Positions 35,447 to 45,079 of a DNA stretch of 64,000 nucleotides are shown in pieces. The stretch is from Erysipelotrichaceae bacterium 66202529. GTDB taxonomy: Bacteria; Bacillota_I; Bacilli_A; Erysipelotrichales; Erysipelotrichaceae. The notes beneath the pieces were generated by a model, which worked only from the letters and a program-made list of their open reading frames with translations, did not search any database and was not told the origin of the DNA. Position 1 is the stretch's first letter. Each line of letters opens with the position of its first letter. The stretch is from NCBI GenBank assembly GCA_017161075.1, contig CP046174.1:3782001-3846000 (forward strand). The letters run 5' to 3'. Position numbers and translations under genes: made by a program.

Positions 35447-37345
35447 TTATTTCAAATGTGCATCAAACCAGTCCGCCATTTCCTGCAATCTGCGCAGACG
35501 GTGCTTAGGCTTTCCACTTCTGCTCAGCTCATGATTCTCCTGCGGAAACAGACACATGCGGCTTTCCACTCCGTGATATTGCAAAGCGGTAAACATCTGC
35601 AAGCCCTCACTCAGGGGACAGTTATAATCCTCCAGTGAATGGATAAACAGCGTCGGGGTTTTTACATGGTCTGCATATGCCAGCGGGGATGCCTTCCAAA
35701 ACCTGTCTACATCCTCCCATGGCGTTGTCTGCATCTCGTTGGGATCAAAGGTGAACCCGATACAGCTGGTACCAAAATCAGAGATCCAGTTGGCAACACT
35801 GCGCTGTGATGCCGCTGCCGCAAAACGCTCTGTGTGGGTAATGATCCAGTTTGTCATAAAGCCGCCGTAGCTTCCCCCAAGCACCCCCAAACGCCTGTGA
35901 TCCAGTGCCGGGGTCTGCTGTATCACTGCATCGGTGAATGTCATGAAATCCTCATAATCATCCGTTCCGTATTTCCCCCGCAAATCCGCATATGCCTCAC
36001 CAAAGGAATCACTGCCTCTTGGATTCGTATAAAACACCATATAGCCCATAGACGCAAACATCTGCATTTCATGATGAAATACATTTCCAAAGGCACAGCG
36101 CGGCCCGCCGTGAATACTCAGCAGTCCCGGATATTGCTTATCAGCCTCATATCCGTACGGATATAAAATCCATCCCCTGCGCTTGCTTCCATCCTTTGCG
36201 GCATACACGATTTCCTTTGGCTCCATGCATGCATGCGTACGCAGATACTCTGCATTCCACCGGGTAGCACGCGTATTGCATCCATTTGCACATACATAAA
36301 TTTCCTCCAGGCTGTTCGCTTCCATTTCCAGGGTGAAAAAGCCCTGCTTTCTGATGGCAAAATCACGAATCATATTTGCCTGCGGTGTTATACATGTATC
36401 GGTCCCATCCATTGATAGAGCATACAGCAGACATTTGCCCTCCTCATTTTTCAAATGGTATACCGTCTGATTCTTCATGATGATTGATGTCGCAGCGCCT
36501 ACATGGCAGTCCGTTACGATATTGCAATACGCATAATGCTCACACGCCAGCAGCCTTTGTACGCCCTGTTTGATTGTCCAGGAATAGAAATCCGCAGCTT
36601 CCTCACTGCCATACTCCTTCATATCTGTCCCTGTGAATACTACCCTGTCCTGTTCACACACAACAGCATCGATCTGCAATTCATCACATGGCAGAATCTG
36701 CGTCTGCTTCAGCGTATCGGTGGAAAAGCTGAAAACTCCCTGTGTCAGCGGCTTTTTCGTTGTGTACTCTTGTGCACTGCATACGATTTGCGTATCGGAT
36801 ACCGTAAGGTTTTCCACATGCCAGCTTCCCGTAAATAACGCCGTAGCTTTTTGCGACGTTTCATCAAATATATACAGATGATTGCGTTTTCCACTGATAT
36901 AGCCGCTTCCGTTATCCCAAAACGGAATCTGCGTCAATACAATGGTATCATCTTCGTTGTTTTTCTGTATGGATTCCTCTGCGAGAAATGCATAGCTTCC
37001 TTCTTTGATTTTCTTGATCTGCACGACCATATAGGGCAGCGTGAAGGCATTTGTTAATTGCAGGGTTTCCAGATGCAGACGCACAAAGGCACTCTTTTGT
37101 CCCTCGGTTGGCTTCTGTATGAGCAGGGTGTGTTCATCCTCCCATAAAAAGGAAGCAAACGGCTGTTTCTGATAGATACATCGGGATACCTCATTTTCCA
37201 GCAGCCAGAGGCTTTTTTCATAGCAATCTGATTCCTCATCCATTTGCGCATGTACATACACCAGCCGCTCTCCGCTGTTTGACGCCTGCAGACCGCTCAG
37301 CAGATGCAGCTGGTATAGATCATCCTTTTCCACACGCTGCTTCAT
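35447..37345 (-). CDS. S9-family prolyl oligopeptidase-like serine peptidase
   Basis: 632 residues. The first 370 or so form the beta-propeller expected in acylaminoacyl-peptidase and dipeptidyl-peptidase relatives; the alpha/beta-hydrolase domain follows, starting YPGLLSIHGGPRCAFGN. The triad is Ser in GVLGGSYGGFM (about 490), Asp in HSLEDYNCPL and His in FPQENHELSR near the C-terminus. No signal peptide, so cytoplasmic: it would cut short peptides imported by the Opp system. The ATG overlaps the stop of the guanylate-kinase-like gene (ATGA). Confidence 0.92.
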   Translation of the reverse strand: MKQRVEKDDLYQLHLLSGLQASNSGERLVYVHAQMDEESDCYEKSLWLLENEVSRCIYQKQPFASFLWEDEHTLLIQKPTEGQKSAFVRLHLETLQLTNAFTLPYMVVQIKKIKEGSYAFLAEESIQKNNEDDTIVLTQIPFWDNGSGYISGKRNHLYIFDETSQKATALFTGSWHVENLTVSDTQIVCSAQEYTTKKPLTQGVFSFSTDTLKQTQILPCDELQIDAVVCEQDRVVFTGTDMKEYGSEEAADFYSWTIKQGVQRLLACEHYAYCNIVTDCHVGAATSIIMKNQTVYHLKNEEGKCLLYALSMDGTDTCITPQANMIRDFAIRKQGFFTLEMEANSLEEIYVCANGCNTRATRWNAEYLRTHACMEPKEIVYAAKDGSKRRGWILYPYGYEADKQYPGLLSIHGGPRCAFGNVFHHEMQMFASMGYMVFYTNPRGSDSFGEAYADLRGKYGTDDYEDFMTFTDAVIQQTPALDHRRLGVLGGSYGGFMTNWIITHTERFAAAASQRSVANWISDFGTSCIGFTFDPNEMQTTPWEDVDRFWKASPLAYADHVKTPTLFIHSLEDYNCPLSEGLQMFTALQYHGVESRMCLFPQENHELSRSGKPKHRLRRLQEMADWFDAHLK

Positions 37346-37920
37346 ATGGATTCCTCCCTGTGCTTATGCTCCTTTAACAGCCTGCATATTTCCTGATAGG
37401 CCGTATCCACATCCGTATTTTTCACGGTATGGCGAAACAGTGTGGATAATTCCAGCTCGACAAGAGCCTTGGATATCCGGCGCTGTGCACTCGCAGTATC
37501 ATCCCTGTAGCGCAGCATGATCTGTTTTTCCAGCTCCTCCATACTTTCCGGCTCCACAAACACGCAGAGGGCATCCGGATATTGCAGCTTGATCTGTCCG
37601 ACTCCCTGCGCCTCCACCTCTATCATGACATTTTTTCCACTATTTAACAGAAAGTCCACCTGATGCTTCGGTGTTCCGTAATAATAGCCGTCAAACTCCG
37701 TATATTCCAGTAATTCACGGTTTCTCAGTGCATGGGCAAATGCCTCATGATCCACAAAATAGTAATCCTTTCCATCCACTTCCTCCTCGCGCTTTGGACG
37801 GGTTGTCATGGAAATGGAATAATTCAAATGCAGCTCGTTATCCTGCAGCAGTCGGTCACGGATATCCTTTTTTCCAACACTGCTGGCGCCTGTTAATACA
37901 AACAGCAAACCCTTGTTCAT
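37342..37920 (-). CDS. Guanylate kinase-like protein
   Basis: 192 residues from ATG 37920 (AGGAGAAGG upstream; the frame extends to 37968). The fold matches guanylate kinase: P-loop LTGASSVGKKD, YSISMTTRPKREEEVDGKDY with the GMP-binding Arg, FDGYYYGTP, VMIEVEAQGVGQIK and RRISKALVELEL. Guanylate kinase makes GDP from GMP, but the position next to a peptidase and peptide permease is unusual and the P-loop differs from the usual GPSGVGKGT, so this may be a second, specialised copy. Translationally coupled to the S9 peptidase. Confidence 0.82.
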   Translation of the reverse strand: MNKGLLFVLTGASSVGKKDIRDRLLQDNELHLNYSISMTTRPKREEEVDGKDYYFVDHEAFAHALRNRELLEYTEFDGYYYGTPKHQVDFLLNSGKNVMIEVEAQGVGQIKLQYPDALCVFVEPESMEELEKQIMLRYRDDTASAQRRISKALVELELSTLFRHTVKNTDVDTAYQEICRLLKEHKHREESI

Positions 37921-38043
37921 GATCCTTCTCCTGATATAGTACACAACCCATATACGGCTGTATCCCATACCTTTTCCTTTCTTTCAAAAAAACGAAAACA
38001 CATACCCTTTGGCTGTGCTTCGTTTATCCATTCTTATGATCTA

Positions 38044-39018
38044 TTATTTTTCATACAGGAAGCAGGCAACCCTGCGTTTTCCAACATTCACCATTCCCGG
38101 CTTCTCCTTTGCACAGCGCTCCGTAGCATTGGGACAACGGGTACGGAATACGCAGCCGCTTGGTGTGTCCAGCGGACTTGGCAGCTCACCCTCCAGTACG
38201 ATTCTTTTCTTTTCTCTGGCAACACGCGGATCGGGAATCGGCACAGCAGACAACAGAGCCTGCGTATACGGATGCAGCGGACGATGATATACATCATCAC
38301 TGTCTCCGATTTCCACCAGATTTCCCAGATACATAACTCCGATACGATCGGATATATGCTTCACCATGCTCAGATCATGGGCTATAAACAGATAGGAAAT
38401 CCCCATCTCCTTCTGAATATGCTCCAGCAGATTGATGACCTGCGCCTGAATGGAAACATCCAATGCACTGATTGGCTCATCACAGACGATAAATTGCGGA
38501 TTTAAGGCAAGCGTTCTGGCGATACCGATACGCTGCCGCTGGCCTCCGGAAAATTCATGCGGATACCGGCGGATATGATCGGGCTTTAAGCCTACGATAT
38601 CCAGCAGCTCACGCACCCGCTGTTCACGCTCCTCCTTCGTTTGGAAGATGTGATGAATATCCATCGGCTCGCGAATGATTTCTCCAACCGTCATACGGGG
38701 ATTCAGACTGGCATAGGGATCCTGAAAAATCATCTGCACATTTCTGCGGAATTCCGCAAGATGGCTGCCTCTGATTTTGGTAACATCCTCACCATGATAA
38801 TAGATGCTTCCCGAGGTTGGCTCATACAGCTTGACGATGGCCCGTCCGGTCGTACTTTTTCCACAGCCGCTTTCTCCAACCAGCCCAAAGGTTTCTTTCG
38901 GATAGATTTCAAAGCTGACGCCATCCACCGCCTTGACCACCTGCTTTTTGGTAAACAGACCACCCTTGACAGGAAAGTGAACCTTCAGGCTTTCCACCTT
39001 TAATACTGCATCACTCAT
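38044..39018 (-). CDS. oppF: Oligopeptide ABC transporter ATP-binding protein OppF
   Basis: 324 residues. Walker A GESGCGKST, signature FSGGQRQRIGIA, Walker B IVCDEPISALDVS and H-loop FIAHDLSM are intact. The C-terminal extension has the cysteines of oligopeptide/dipeptide ATPases (GCVFRTRCPNATERC). It starts inside the OppD stop (ATGA overlap), and with OppD powers uptake through OppB and OppC. Confidence 0.94.
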   Translation of the reverse strand: MSDAVLKVESLKVHFPVKGGLFTKKQVVKAVDGVSFEIYPKETFGLVGESGCGKSTTGRAIVKLYEPTSGSIYYHGEDVTKIRGSHLAEFRRNVQMIFQDPYASLNPRMTVGEIIREPMDIHHIFQTKEEREQRVRELLDIVGLKPDHIRRYPHEFSGGQRQRIGIARTLALNPQFIVCDEPISALDVSIQAQVINLLEHIQKEMGISYLFIAHDLSMVKHISDRIGVMYLGNLVEIGDSDDVYHRPLHPYTQALLSAVPIPDPRVAREKKRIVLEGELPSPLDTPSGCVFRTRCPNATERCAKEKPGMVNVGKRRVACFLYEK

Positions 39019-40028
39019 TGAACCTCACCACCTTTTTGTGCCTTGGGATGCTGCAGCCAGCAGGAGCATATATGGCTTTCACTGACTGCTGTCTCCTCCG
39101 GCATTTTCAGCTTGCATATTTTCATAGCGGATGCACAGCGGTCCGCAAACGGGCAGGTATCCTGAATATTCAATAAATCAGGAGGACTTCCCGGTATCGG
39201 GTGCAGCTCCTTTTTCTCCAGCTCGTTCGGATTGGATATACAGGACAGCAATCCTTTGGTATACGGATGCTGCGGGTGTTCAAAGATATCGAATACCGAG
39301 CCGGTTTCAACGATTTTCCCACCATACATGATAGCGATACGGTCACAAATGCTCGCAACAACACCCAAATCATGGGTAATCATGATGATGCCGGAATCAA
39401 TTTCCTCCTTCAGCTGCGAGATCAGCTCCAGAACCTGTGCCTGAATGGTTACATCCAGGGCCGTTGTCGGCTCATCGGCAATGATGATTTTCGGATCACA
39501 GGCCAGGGCGATGGCGATGATGATACGCTGCCGCATACCGCCGGAAAACTGATGCGGATATTGCCGTATTCTCGCCTCCGGAGAAGGAATACCAACCTTG
39601 CGCATCAATTCGATGGCGCGTTGTTTCGCTTCCTCCTTCGATATGTTCATATGATTCATGATTGGTTCAATCAGCTGTGTTTCAATACGCAGAACCGGAT
39701 TCAAAAAGGTCATTGGATCCTGAAAAATCATCGCCAGATCATTGCCGCGGATCTGATCCATTACCTGCTCATAATCCTTACGGTCGGAAAACGCCCTTGG
39801 CGATATTTCCTTACCGTCGATGGTGATACTGCCTTCCTTCACAATACCGTTTCCGGACAGCAACCCCATCACGGAAAACATCGTCTGACTCTTTCCGGAG
39901 CCCGATTCCCCTACAATTCCCAAAACCTCTCCCTTATCCACAGACAGAGATACATCGCGTACAGCATGTACCAAGCCGTTTTCCGTTTCAAAATCCGTAG
40001 AGAGATGTTTAATTTCCAGCATACTCAT
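39015..40028 (-). CDS. oppD: Oligopeptide ABC transporter ATP-binding protein OppD
   Basis: 337 residues; GGAGGT 8 bases before ATG 40028. Walker A GESGSGKSQ, signature FSGGMRQRI, Walker B IIADEPTTALDVT and H-loop MITHDLGV are present, and the C-terminal cysteine cluster reads DTCPFADRCASAMKIC. It lies 14 bases after oppC. Together with OppF it forms the cytoplasmic motor. Confidence 0.94.
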   Translation of the reverse strand: MSMLEIKHLSTDFETENGLVHAVRDVSLSVDKGEVLGIVGESGSGKSQTMFSVMGLLSGNGIVKEGSITIDGKEISPRAFSDRKDYEQVMDQIRGNDLAMIFQDPMTFLNPVLRIETQLIEPIMNHMNISKEEAKQRAIELMRKVGIPSPEARIRQYPHQFSGGMRQRIIIAIALACDPKIIIADEPTTALDVTIQAQVLELISQLKEEIDSGIIMITHDLGVVASICDRIAIMYGGKIVETGSVFDIFEHPQHPYTKGLLSCISNPNELEKKELHPIPGSPPDLLNIQDTCPFADRCASAMKICKLKMPEETAVSESHICSCWLQHPKAQKGGEVQ

Positions 40029-40042
40029 ATGTTTTTACCTCC

Positions 40043-40981
40043 CTACTTCTTTTTTTTCTTCGGATCCAGGGCATCCCCCAGTCCGTCACCGATAAAGTTT
40101 AATGCCAGCATCGTCAGACAGATTGCCAGAATCGGCCACAGCGTCTGCAGCGGATAAGAGGTCAGGGTGCTTCTTGCTTCATTCGCCAGCGTTCCCCAGC
40201 TTGCCTGTGGCGCACTCAGACCGATTCCCAAAAAGCCCAGAAAGGCCTCATAGAAAATTGCACTCGGCACCAGCATTGTAACGGATACGATGATCGGCCC
40301 CATACTGTTGATAATCAGATGCTTGAAAATAATACGACCGGTTCCCGCGCCCAGCACCTTGGCCGCAAGGGAAAACTCCTGTTCCTTCAATGTCATGACC
40401 TGTGCCCGCACCTGTCTGGCCATTCCCATCCAGGAGGATATACAGATACCGATCAGAATGGAGCTCATCGAAGGCCCCATGACCACAACGATCATAATGA
40501 CATACAGCATATCCGGAATGGAATACATCATATCCACAAACCGCATCATCACCATGTCAATTTTACCGCCAAAGTAGCCGGCAATTCCGCCATAAAGGAC
40601 GCCGACACCAAGGGAAATAAAGGCAGCCGCAAAGCCGACGCTTAACGATACACGCCCTCCCCACATGATACGTACCAGAATGTCACGGCCGAATTTATCC
40701 GTTCCCATCAGATGCTGAAGGGATGGCCCTGCATTGCGTATTGCCAGGTTCTGTCCGTCATAGGTATAAGGGGATACCATCGGTATGATGATGGCACATA
40801 GCAGCATGAACATCAGAAAGCAGAAGCCCACAAACGCCAGCTTGTTCTGCCGGAACCGATGCCAGGCATCTGCCAGATAGGTTCGGCTTTCATATGCTAT
40901 TTTTTCCGCATTTTTTTCAGAATCGTCCAGACGCTCAAACAGCTCGTCCTTCAATTCCTCCTGCAGTATTTTCTCACTCAT
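40043..40981 (-). CDS. oppC: Oligopeptide ABC transporter permease OppC
   Basis: 312 residues; AGGAGGT before ATG 40981. The N-terminal cytoplasmic tail (about 50 residues) and helix FVGFCFLMFMLLCAIIIPMV are typical of OppC, followed by the permease EAA-loop region (WMGMARQVRAQVMTLKEQEF) and five or so helices. It ends in a lysine-rich tail. It lies 12 bases after oppB. Confidence 0.94.
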   Translation of the reverse strand: MSEKILQEELKDELFERLDDSEKNAEKIAYESRTYLADAWHRFRQNKLAFVGFCFLMFMLLCAIIIPMVSPYTYDGQNLAIRNAGPSLQHLMGTDKFGRDILVRIMWGGRVSLSVGFAAAFISLGVGVLYGGIAGYFGGKIDMVMMRFVDMMYSIPDMLYVIMIVVVMGPSMSSILIGICISSWMGMARQVRAQVMTLKEQEFSLAAKVLGAGTGRIIFKHLIINSMGPIIVSVTMLVPSAIFYEAFLGFLGIGLSAPQASWGTLANEARSTLTSYPLQTLWPILAICLTMLALNFIGDGLGDALDPKKKKK

Positions 40982-40993
40982 AGCCTTTACCTC

Positions 40994-41911
40994 CTAATCC
41001 AGCTTGATCCGCGGATCAATAATCGCGGACAGGATATCCGTAATCAGATTAAAGGTGATGACAAGGAAACCAAGGAATATCGTCAGCCCCATGATGATTG
41101 GATAGTCTCGTGTTGTGATACAGGATACAAAGGCACTGCCGATACCCGGTATCGAAAATACGCTTTCAATGACGAAGCTTCCCGTCAGCATGAAGGCGAA
41201 CATCGGCCCTGCATAGGTCACCACCGGCAGCATGGCATTTTTCAGTGCATGCTTAATGACAACCTTCTTATACGGTGTACCCTTGGAACGTGCCAGGATG
41301 ATATAATCCTGATTCATAACCTCCAGCATACTGGAACGGGTCAGCCGAGCAATCATGGCAATCGGATAAAATGCAAGGGATAGTGCCGGCATGATGTAGT
41401 TCAGCGGACTGTTCAAGCCGATAAACGGCAGGATGTGCAGTTGTACCCCGAATACGATCAGCATGATCATCGCAATCAGAAATGACGGCACACTGACACC
41501 GATCGTCGCCACAAACATACATAGGTTGTTCACCCATTTATGCCGGGACAGGGCTGCCCCTGTTCCCAATGCTATTCCGCCAACCAAGGCCAGCACAAAG
41601 GCAATCAGCCCCAGACGGGCCGTTACCGGAAATCCGGTTTTAATATAATAGGAAACACTGCGTCCGGTATTGATCATACTTTCGCCGAGATTTCCCTGTG
41701 CGACCCCCTTCAGGTAGATCACATACTGCTCCATCAGCGGCTTATCCAGATTATACTTTGCTTCTGCGGCAGCCAGTGCTTCCGGTGTTTTATACTTCGC
41801 CAGGGAAAATGGTGATCCCGGTGTTGCCTTCATCAGGAAGAAGGTTACGCTGGCTAGTACAAACAGTGTCACAAATCCGATCAGCACACGTTTGATGATA
41901 TACTTTGGCAT
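40994..41911 (-). CDS. oppB: Oligopeptide ABC transporter permease OppB
   Basis: 305 residues; AAAGGGG before ATG 41911. It starts with the standard OppB helix (YIIKRVLIGFVTLFVLASVT, then FFLMKATPGSPF) and has the EAA loop LTRSSMLEVMNQDYI. First gene of oppBCDF. It is 68 bases after the CBS-protein gene, separated by a hairpin that may be a terminator (41947-41973), so the operon may have its own promoter or receive read-through. Confidence 0.94.
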   Translation of the reverse strand: MPKYIIKRVLIGFVTLFVLASVTFFLMKATPGSPFSLAKYKTPEALAAAEAKYNLDKPLMEQYVIYLKGVAQGNLGESMINTGRSVSYYIKTGFPVTARLGLIAFVLALVGGIALGTGAALSRHKWVNNLCMFVATIGVSVPSFLIAMIMLIVFGVQLHILPFIGLNSPLNYIMPALSLAFYPIAMIARLTRSSMLEVMNQDYIILARSKGTPYKKVVIKHALKNAMLPVVTYAGPMFAFMLTGSFVIESVFSIPGIGSAFVSCITTRDYPIIMGLTIFLGFLVITFNLITDILSAIIDPRIKLD

Positions 41912-41946
41912 CTAAACAACCCCTTTTCTCGTCTCTATATGATAGA

Positions 41947-41973
41947 AGGATATTCCCTGCGCAGAAATATCCT
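41947..41973 (-). terminator. Hairpin between the liv operon and oppB
   Basis: Stem AGGATATT (41947-41954) with AATATCCT (41966-41973), followed on the minus strand by TCTATCAT. The T-run is weak, so termination would be partial. Confidence 0.4.
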
Positions 41974-41979
41974 GTTGTG

Positions 41980-42627
41980 TTAATTCGGATTTTTGGTAAT
42001 GCTCAAAACCTTGTATCCATGCTCCTCCAAATCCGCTGCCAAAGCATCCGTCTGGAAGGTGTCGATGCGAATGATCATATCCGCAAAGCCGTTATGCTGG
42101 GAGTATACACCTAGATGGGTGATATTGCAGTTGTTGCGGACAAAGATTTCCGATATTTTACCAATCGTTCCCAGCTCATCCTTGACCTCGATACAGACAC
42201 GGCTTCCGCTTGTGCGATAGCCCAGAATATCCAGGAACGCAGAGAGCACATCATTACTCGTCAGGATGCCGACAACCTCATTGGCATCGTTGACAACCGG
42301 CAGACAGCCGATATCATGCTTGTACATCAGTAGTGCCGCATCCTCCAGAAAACGATCCTCGTGAATCGTAATCACATCGCGAATCATAATCGCATCCACG
42401 CTTGTCTTGGAAAGCAGATAGTTCAGCTCATAAATACTCAGACTGGTTGCCTTGCTGGCACCCTTTTTGGAGATCATGCCCTCGGTGACCAGACCGACCA
42501 GCTTTTTACCGCTGACGACCGGAATACGGTGCAGCTCCTTTTCACTCATGATATCGACAACATCACTGATTTTACTGTTTACATCGATACAGATCGGATG
42601 CTTTGTCATTCTGTTTTTTACGTACAT
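41980..42627 (-). CDS. CBS-ACT domain protein (AcuB-like)
   Basis: 215 residues from ATG 42627 (GGAGGATAAC upstream; frame open to 42684). Two CBS domains fill about 1-60 (MTKHPICIDVNSKISDV) and 75-135 (MIRDVITIHEDRFLED); an ACT domain occupies about 140-212 (VCIEVKDELGTIGKISEIF). CBS pairs bind adenine nucleotides and ACT binds amino acids, so this cytoplasmic protein probably senses energy state and an amino acid. It sits 4 bases after livF, which suggests that it regulates branched-chain amino-acid import or use. Confidence 0.88.
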   Translation of the reverse strand: MYVKNRMTKHPICIDVNSKISDVVDIMSEKELHRIPVVSGKKLVGLVTEGMISKKGASKATSLSIYELNYLLSKTSVDAIMIRDVITIHEDRFLEDAALLMYKHDIGCLPVVNDANEVVGILTSNDVLSAFLDILGYRTSGSRVCIEVKDELGTIGKISEIFVRNNCNITHLGVYSQHNGFADMIIRIDTFQTDALAADLEEHGYKVLSITKNPN

Positions 42628-42631
42628 AGTG

Positions 42632-43336
42632 TTATCCTCCCAGGTATGCTTTCTGAATTTCAGGACTGTTGACCAGCTCTGCACCGGTTCCGCTCATAAC
42701 GATATTTCCGGTTTCCATAACATAGGCACGATCCGCAATGGACAATGCCATCTTTGCGTTCTGTTCGACGAGCAGGACGGTCGTTCCCTTTTCATTGATA
42801 TCCTTAATGATGTTGAATATTTCCTTCACCAAAATCGGCGCAAGCCCCATGCTCGGCTCATCCAGCAGCAGAATCTTCGGTCTAGCCATCAGCGCACGGC
42901 CCATCGCCAGCATCTGCTGTTCTCCTCCGGATAAGGTGGAGGCATCCTGTGAGCTTCGCTTTTCCAGAATCGGAAACCGCTGATAGATATCCTGTAAATC
43001 CGCTTTGATACCATCCTTATCCTTACGCAGATAAGCCCCCATCAATAAGTTTTCATACACACTCATACCGGGAAAAATATGACGTCCCTCCGGCACCTGT
43101 GTGATTCCTTCCTTTACAATATTTTTCGCACTGACCTTGTTCATGGATTTGCCAAGAAACAGGATGTCCCCGCTCGTTTTTTTCAGCAGCCCGCTGATGG
43201 TCTGCAGCAGGGTTGTCTTACCGGCACCGTTAGCACCGATCAGCGAAACGATTTCGCCTTCCTTTACCTCCATGGATACATCCTTCAATGCGTGTATAAC
43301 ACCATAGTGGACATTTAATTTTTCTACCTTCAGCAT
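42632..43336 (-). CDS. livF: Branched-chain amino-acid ABC transporter ATP-binding protein LivF
   Basis: 234 residues, the standard LivF size. Walker A GANGAGKTTL, signature LSGGEQQMLA, Walker B ILLLDEPSMGLAP and H-loop VEQNAKMAL. It begins 1 base after the LivG stop and works with LivG on the LivH-LivM channel. Confidence 0.94.
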   Translation of the reverse strand: MLKVEKLNVHYGVIHALKDVSMEVKEGEIVSLIGANGAGKTTLLQTISGLLKKTSGDILFLGKSMNKVSAKNIVKEGITQVPEGRHIFPGMSVYENLLMGAYLRKDKDGIKADLQDIYQRFPILEKRSSQDASTLSGGEQQMLAMGRALMARPKILLLDEPSMGLAPILVKEIFNIIKDINEKGTTVLLVEQNAKMALSIADRAYVMETGNIVMSGTGAELVNSPEIQKAYLGG

Positions 43337-43337
43337 C

Positions 43338-44114
43338 TTAAATATCCTCCCCTAAGTACGCCTTAATGACGCGCTTGTCGTTCTTGATCACTTCCGGAAC
43401 ACCGTTGGCGATGCATTTTCCATAATCCAGCACATAAATACGCTCACAGATCGTCATTACCAGCGACATATCGTGCTCAATCAGGATTACCGTCAGATGG
43501 AAGTCATCCTTGATCTGATGAATGAGCTTTGTTAAATCAGCTGTTTCCTGCGGGTTCATACCGGCAGCCGGTTCATCCAGAAACAGCACCTTCGGCTGTG
43601 TGGCAAGCGCTCTGGCGATTTCCAGACGGCGCTGCTCTCCATAAGGGAGATTGCTGGCAAGCTCATTTCGCTTGTCGTACAGGTTTACCACCTTTAACAG
43701 CTCCTCTGCCTGCTGCTCCACACGTTCCTCCTCTTTATAAAAATTCGGTGTACGCAGGATCGCCTGCAGGGTTCCGTATTTAATATTCTTATGCATTGCG
43801 ATTTTCACATTGTCCAGTGCTGTCAGATTTTTAAACAGACGGATGTTCTGAAAGGTTCTTGCCAATCCCATACGCGTTACCGCATACGGCTTCATACCAC
43901 CGATCTCCTTCATCGCACCATCGACATTCAGCTCGATTTTCCCCTCACTGGGCTCATATACACCGGTAAGCAGATTAAACAGCGTTGTCTTTCCGGCACC
44001 GTTTGGTCCGATCAGTCCGATCAGCTCCTGCTCATTGATTTCCATGTTGACGTTGGATACGGCGCAAAGACCGCCGAAGTTCTTTGTCAATCCACTGACC
44101 TTCAATAAAGCCAT
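43338..44114 (-). CDS. livG: Branched-chain amino-acid ABC transporter ATP-binding protein LivG
   Basis: 258 residues; GAAGGAGGTGC before the ATG. Walker A GPNGAGKTTL, long LivG-type insert (MARTFQNIRLFKNLTALDNV region), signature LPYGEQRRLEIARAL and Walker B FLDEPAAGMNP. It is 1 base after LivM. Confidence 0.94.
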   Translation of the reverse strand: MALLKVSGLTKNFGGLCAVSNVNMEINEQELIGLIGPNGAGKTTLFNLLTGVYEPSEGKIELNVDGAMKEIGGMKPYAVTRMGLARTFQNIRLFKNLTALDNVKIAMHKNIKYGTLQAILRTPNFYKEEERVEQQAEELLKVVNLYDKRNELASNLPYGEQRRLEIARALATQPKVLFLDEPAAGMNPQETADLTKLIHQIKDDFHLTVILIEHDMSLVMTICERIYVLDYGKCIANGVPEVIKNDKRVIKAYLGEDI

Positions 44115-44115
44115 C

Positions 44116-45075
44116 TCAACGCACCTCCTTCTTTTTCGAGAACCGTTTTAACAGACCCGAGAAGGTAAATTCCTTCGTGCCAAACAGACCCTCCGGACGA
44201 AAGACCATAATCAGTACCAGAGCAGCACCATAGATAATCATACGTACATCCGCGAAGTTCTGCAGATACATATTGATAAAGCCGATGACAACTGCCGCAA
44301 CGATGGAACCGGTAAAGCTTCCCATACCGCCGAATACCACCAGGATCAGAATGTCCACGGATTTATTGAAGGTGAACAAGTCCGGCTTTACGACATAGAA
44401 GTTGCAGGCATACAAGGCACCTGCCAGGGATGCCAGAACAGCACCGATGACAAAGGCAATCGTTTTATATTTCGTTGTATTGATTCCCATCGCTTCCGAT
44501 GCAATCTCATCCTCACGGATTGAGATACAGGCACGTCCGGGTGCACTGCGTGAAAAGTTCAGCACAATGAGCAGTGATACGATCAAACAGAACAGCAGCA
44601 GCGGCCAGGTTGTCAGCTTTGGAATACCGAACAGTCCGGCTGCCCCGTTGGTAATGGTCATATTCAATACAATGATACGAACGATTTCCGAGAATCCCAG
44701 TGTCGCAATCGCCAGATAGTCGCCCTTTAACCGCAGGGTTGGAATAGCGACAACCAGAGCAACCAGTGCGGAAATCACACCGCCGATTACAACAGCAATC
44801 GCAAAGCCGCCCAGATTCGGCGTTGCCTTTGTGATGATGGCAGCCGCGTAGGCACCGATACACATAAATCCCGCATGTCCCAGCGAAAACTGTCCGGTCA
44901 CACCGATGATCAGATTCAGGGAAATTGCCAGAATCATGTTAATTCCAATGGTATATAAGGTACTCTGATAATAGAAGTTAATCACACCGCCCTGCATGAG
45001 CAGCGTAATGATTGTTAACAATGCCGTCGTGAATAAGATCCAGCAAAGGTTCAGCTTACTAAAGATATGTTTCAT
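44116..45075 (-). CDS. livM: Branched-chain amino-acid ABC transporter permease LivM
   Basis: 319 residues and eight or so helices. LivM markers include SLNLIIGVTGQFSLGHAGFM near the N-terminus and SIREDEIASEAMGINTTKYK, then YNFYVVKPDLFTFNKSV-like sequence. It begins 4 bases after LivH in a tightly packed operon. Confidence 0.94.
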   Translation of the reverse strand: MKHIFSKLNLCWILFTTALLTIITLLMQGGVINFYYQSTLYTIGINMILAISLNLIIGVTGQFSLGHAGFMCIGAYAAAIITKATPNLGGFAIAVVIGGVISALVALVVAIPTLRLKGDYLAIATLGFSEIVRIIVLNMTITNGAAGLFGIPKLTTWPLLLFCLIVSLLIVLNFSRSAPGRACISIREDEIASEAMGINTTKYKTIAFVIGAVLASLAGALYACNFYVVKPDLFTFNKSVDILILVVFGGMGSFTGSIVAAVVIGFINMYLQNFADVRMIIYGAALVLIMVFRPEGLFGTKEFTFSGLLKRFSKKKEVR

Positions 45076-45079
45076 ACGC

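Noticed and set aside
39201..40157. 318-codon plus-strand open frame
   Set aside because: It is antisense to oppD and oppC, which have full motifs; His/Arg-rich composition is typical of a shadow frame.
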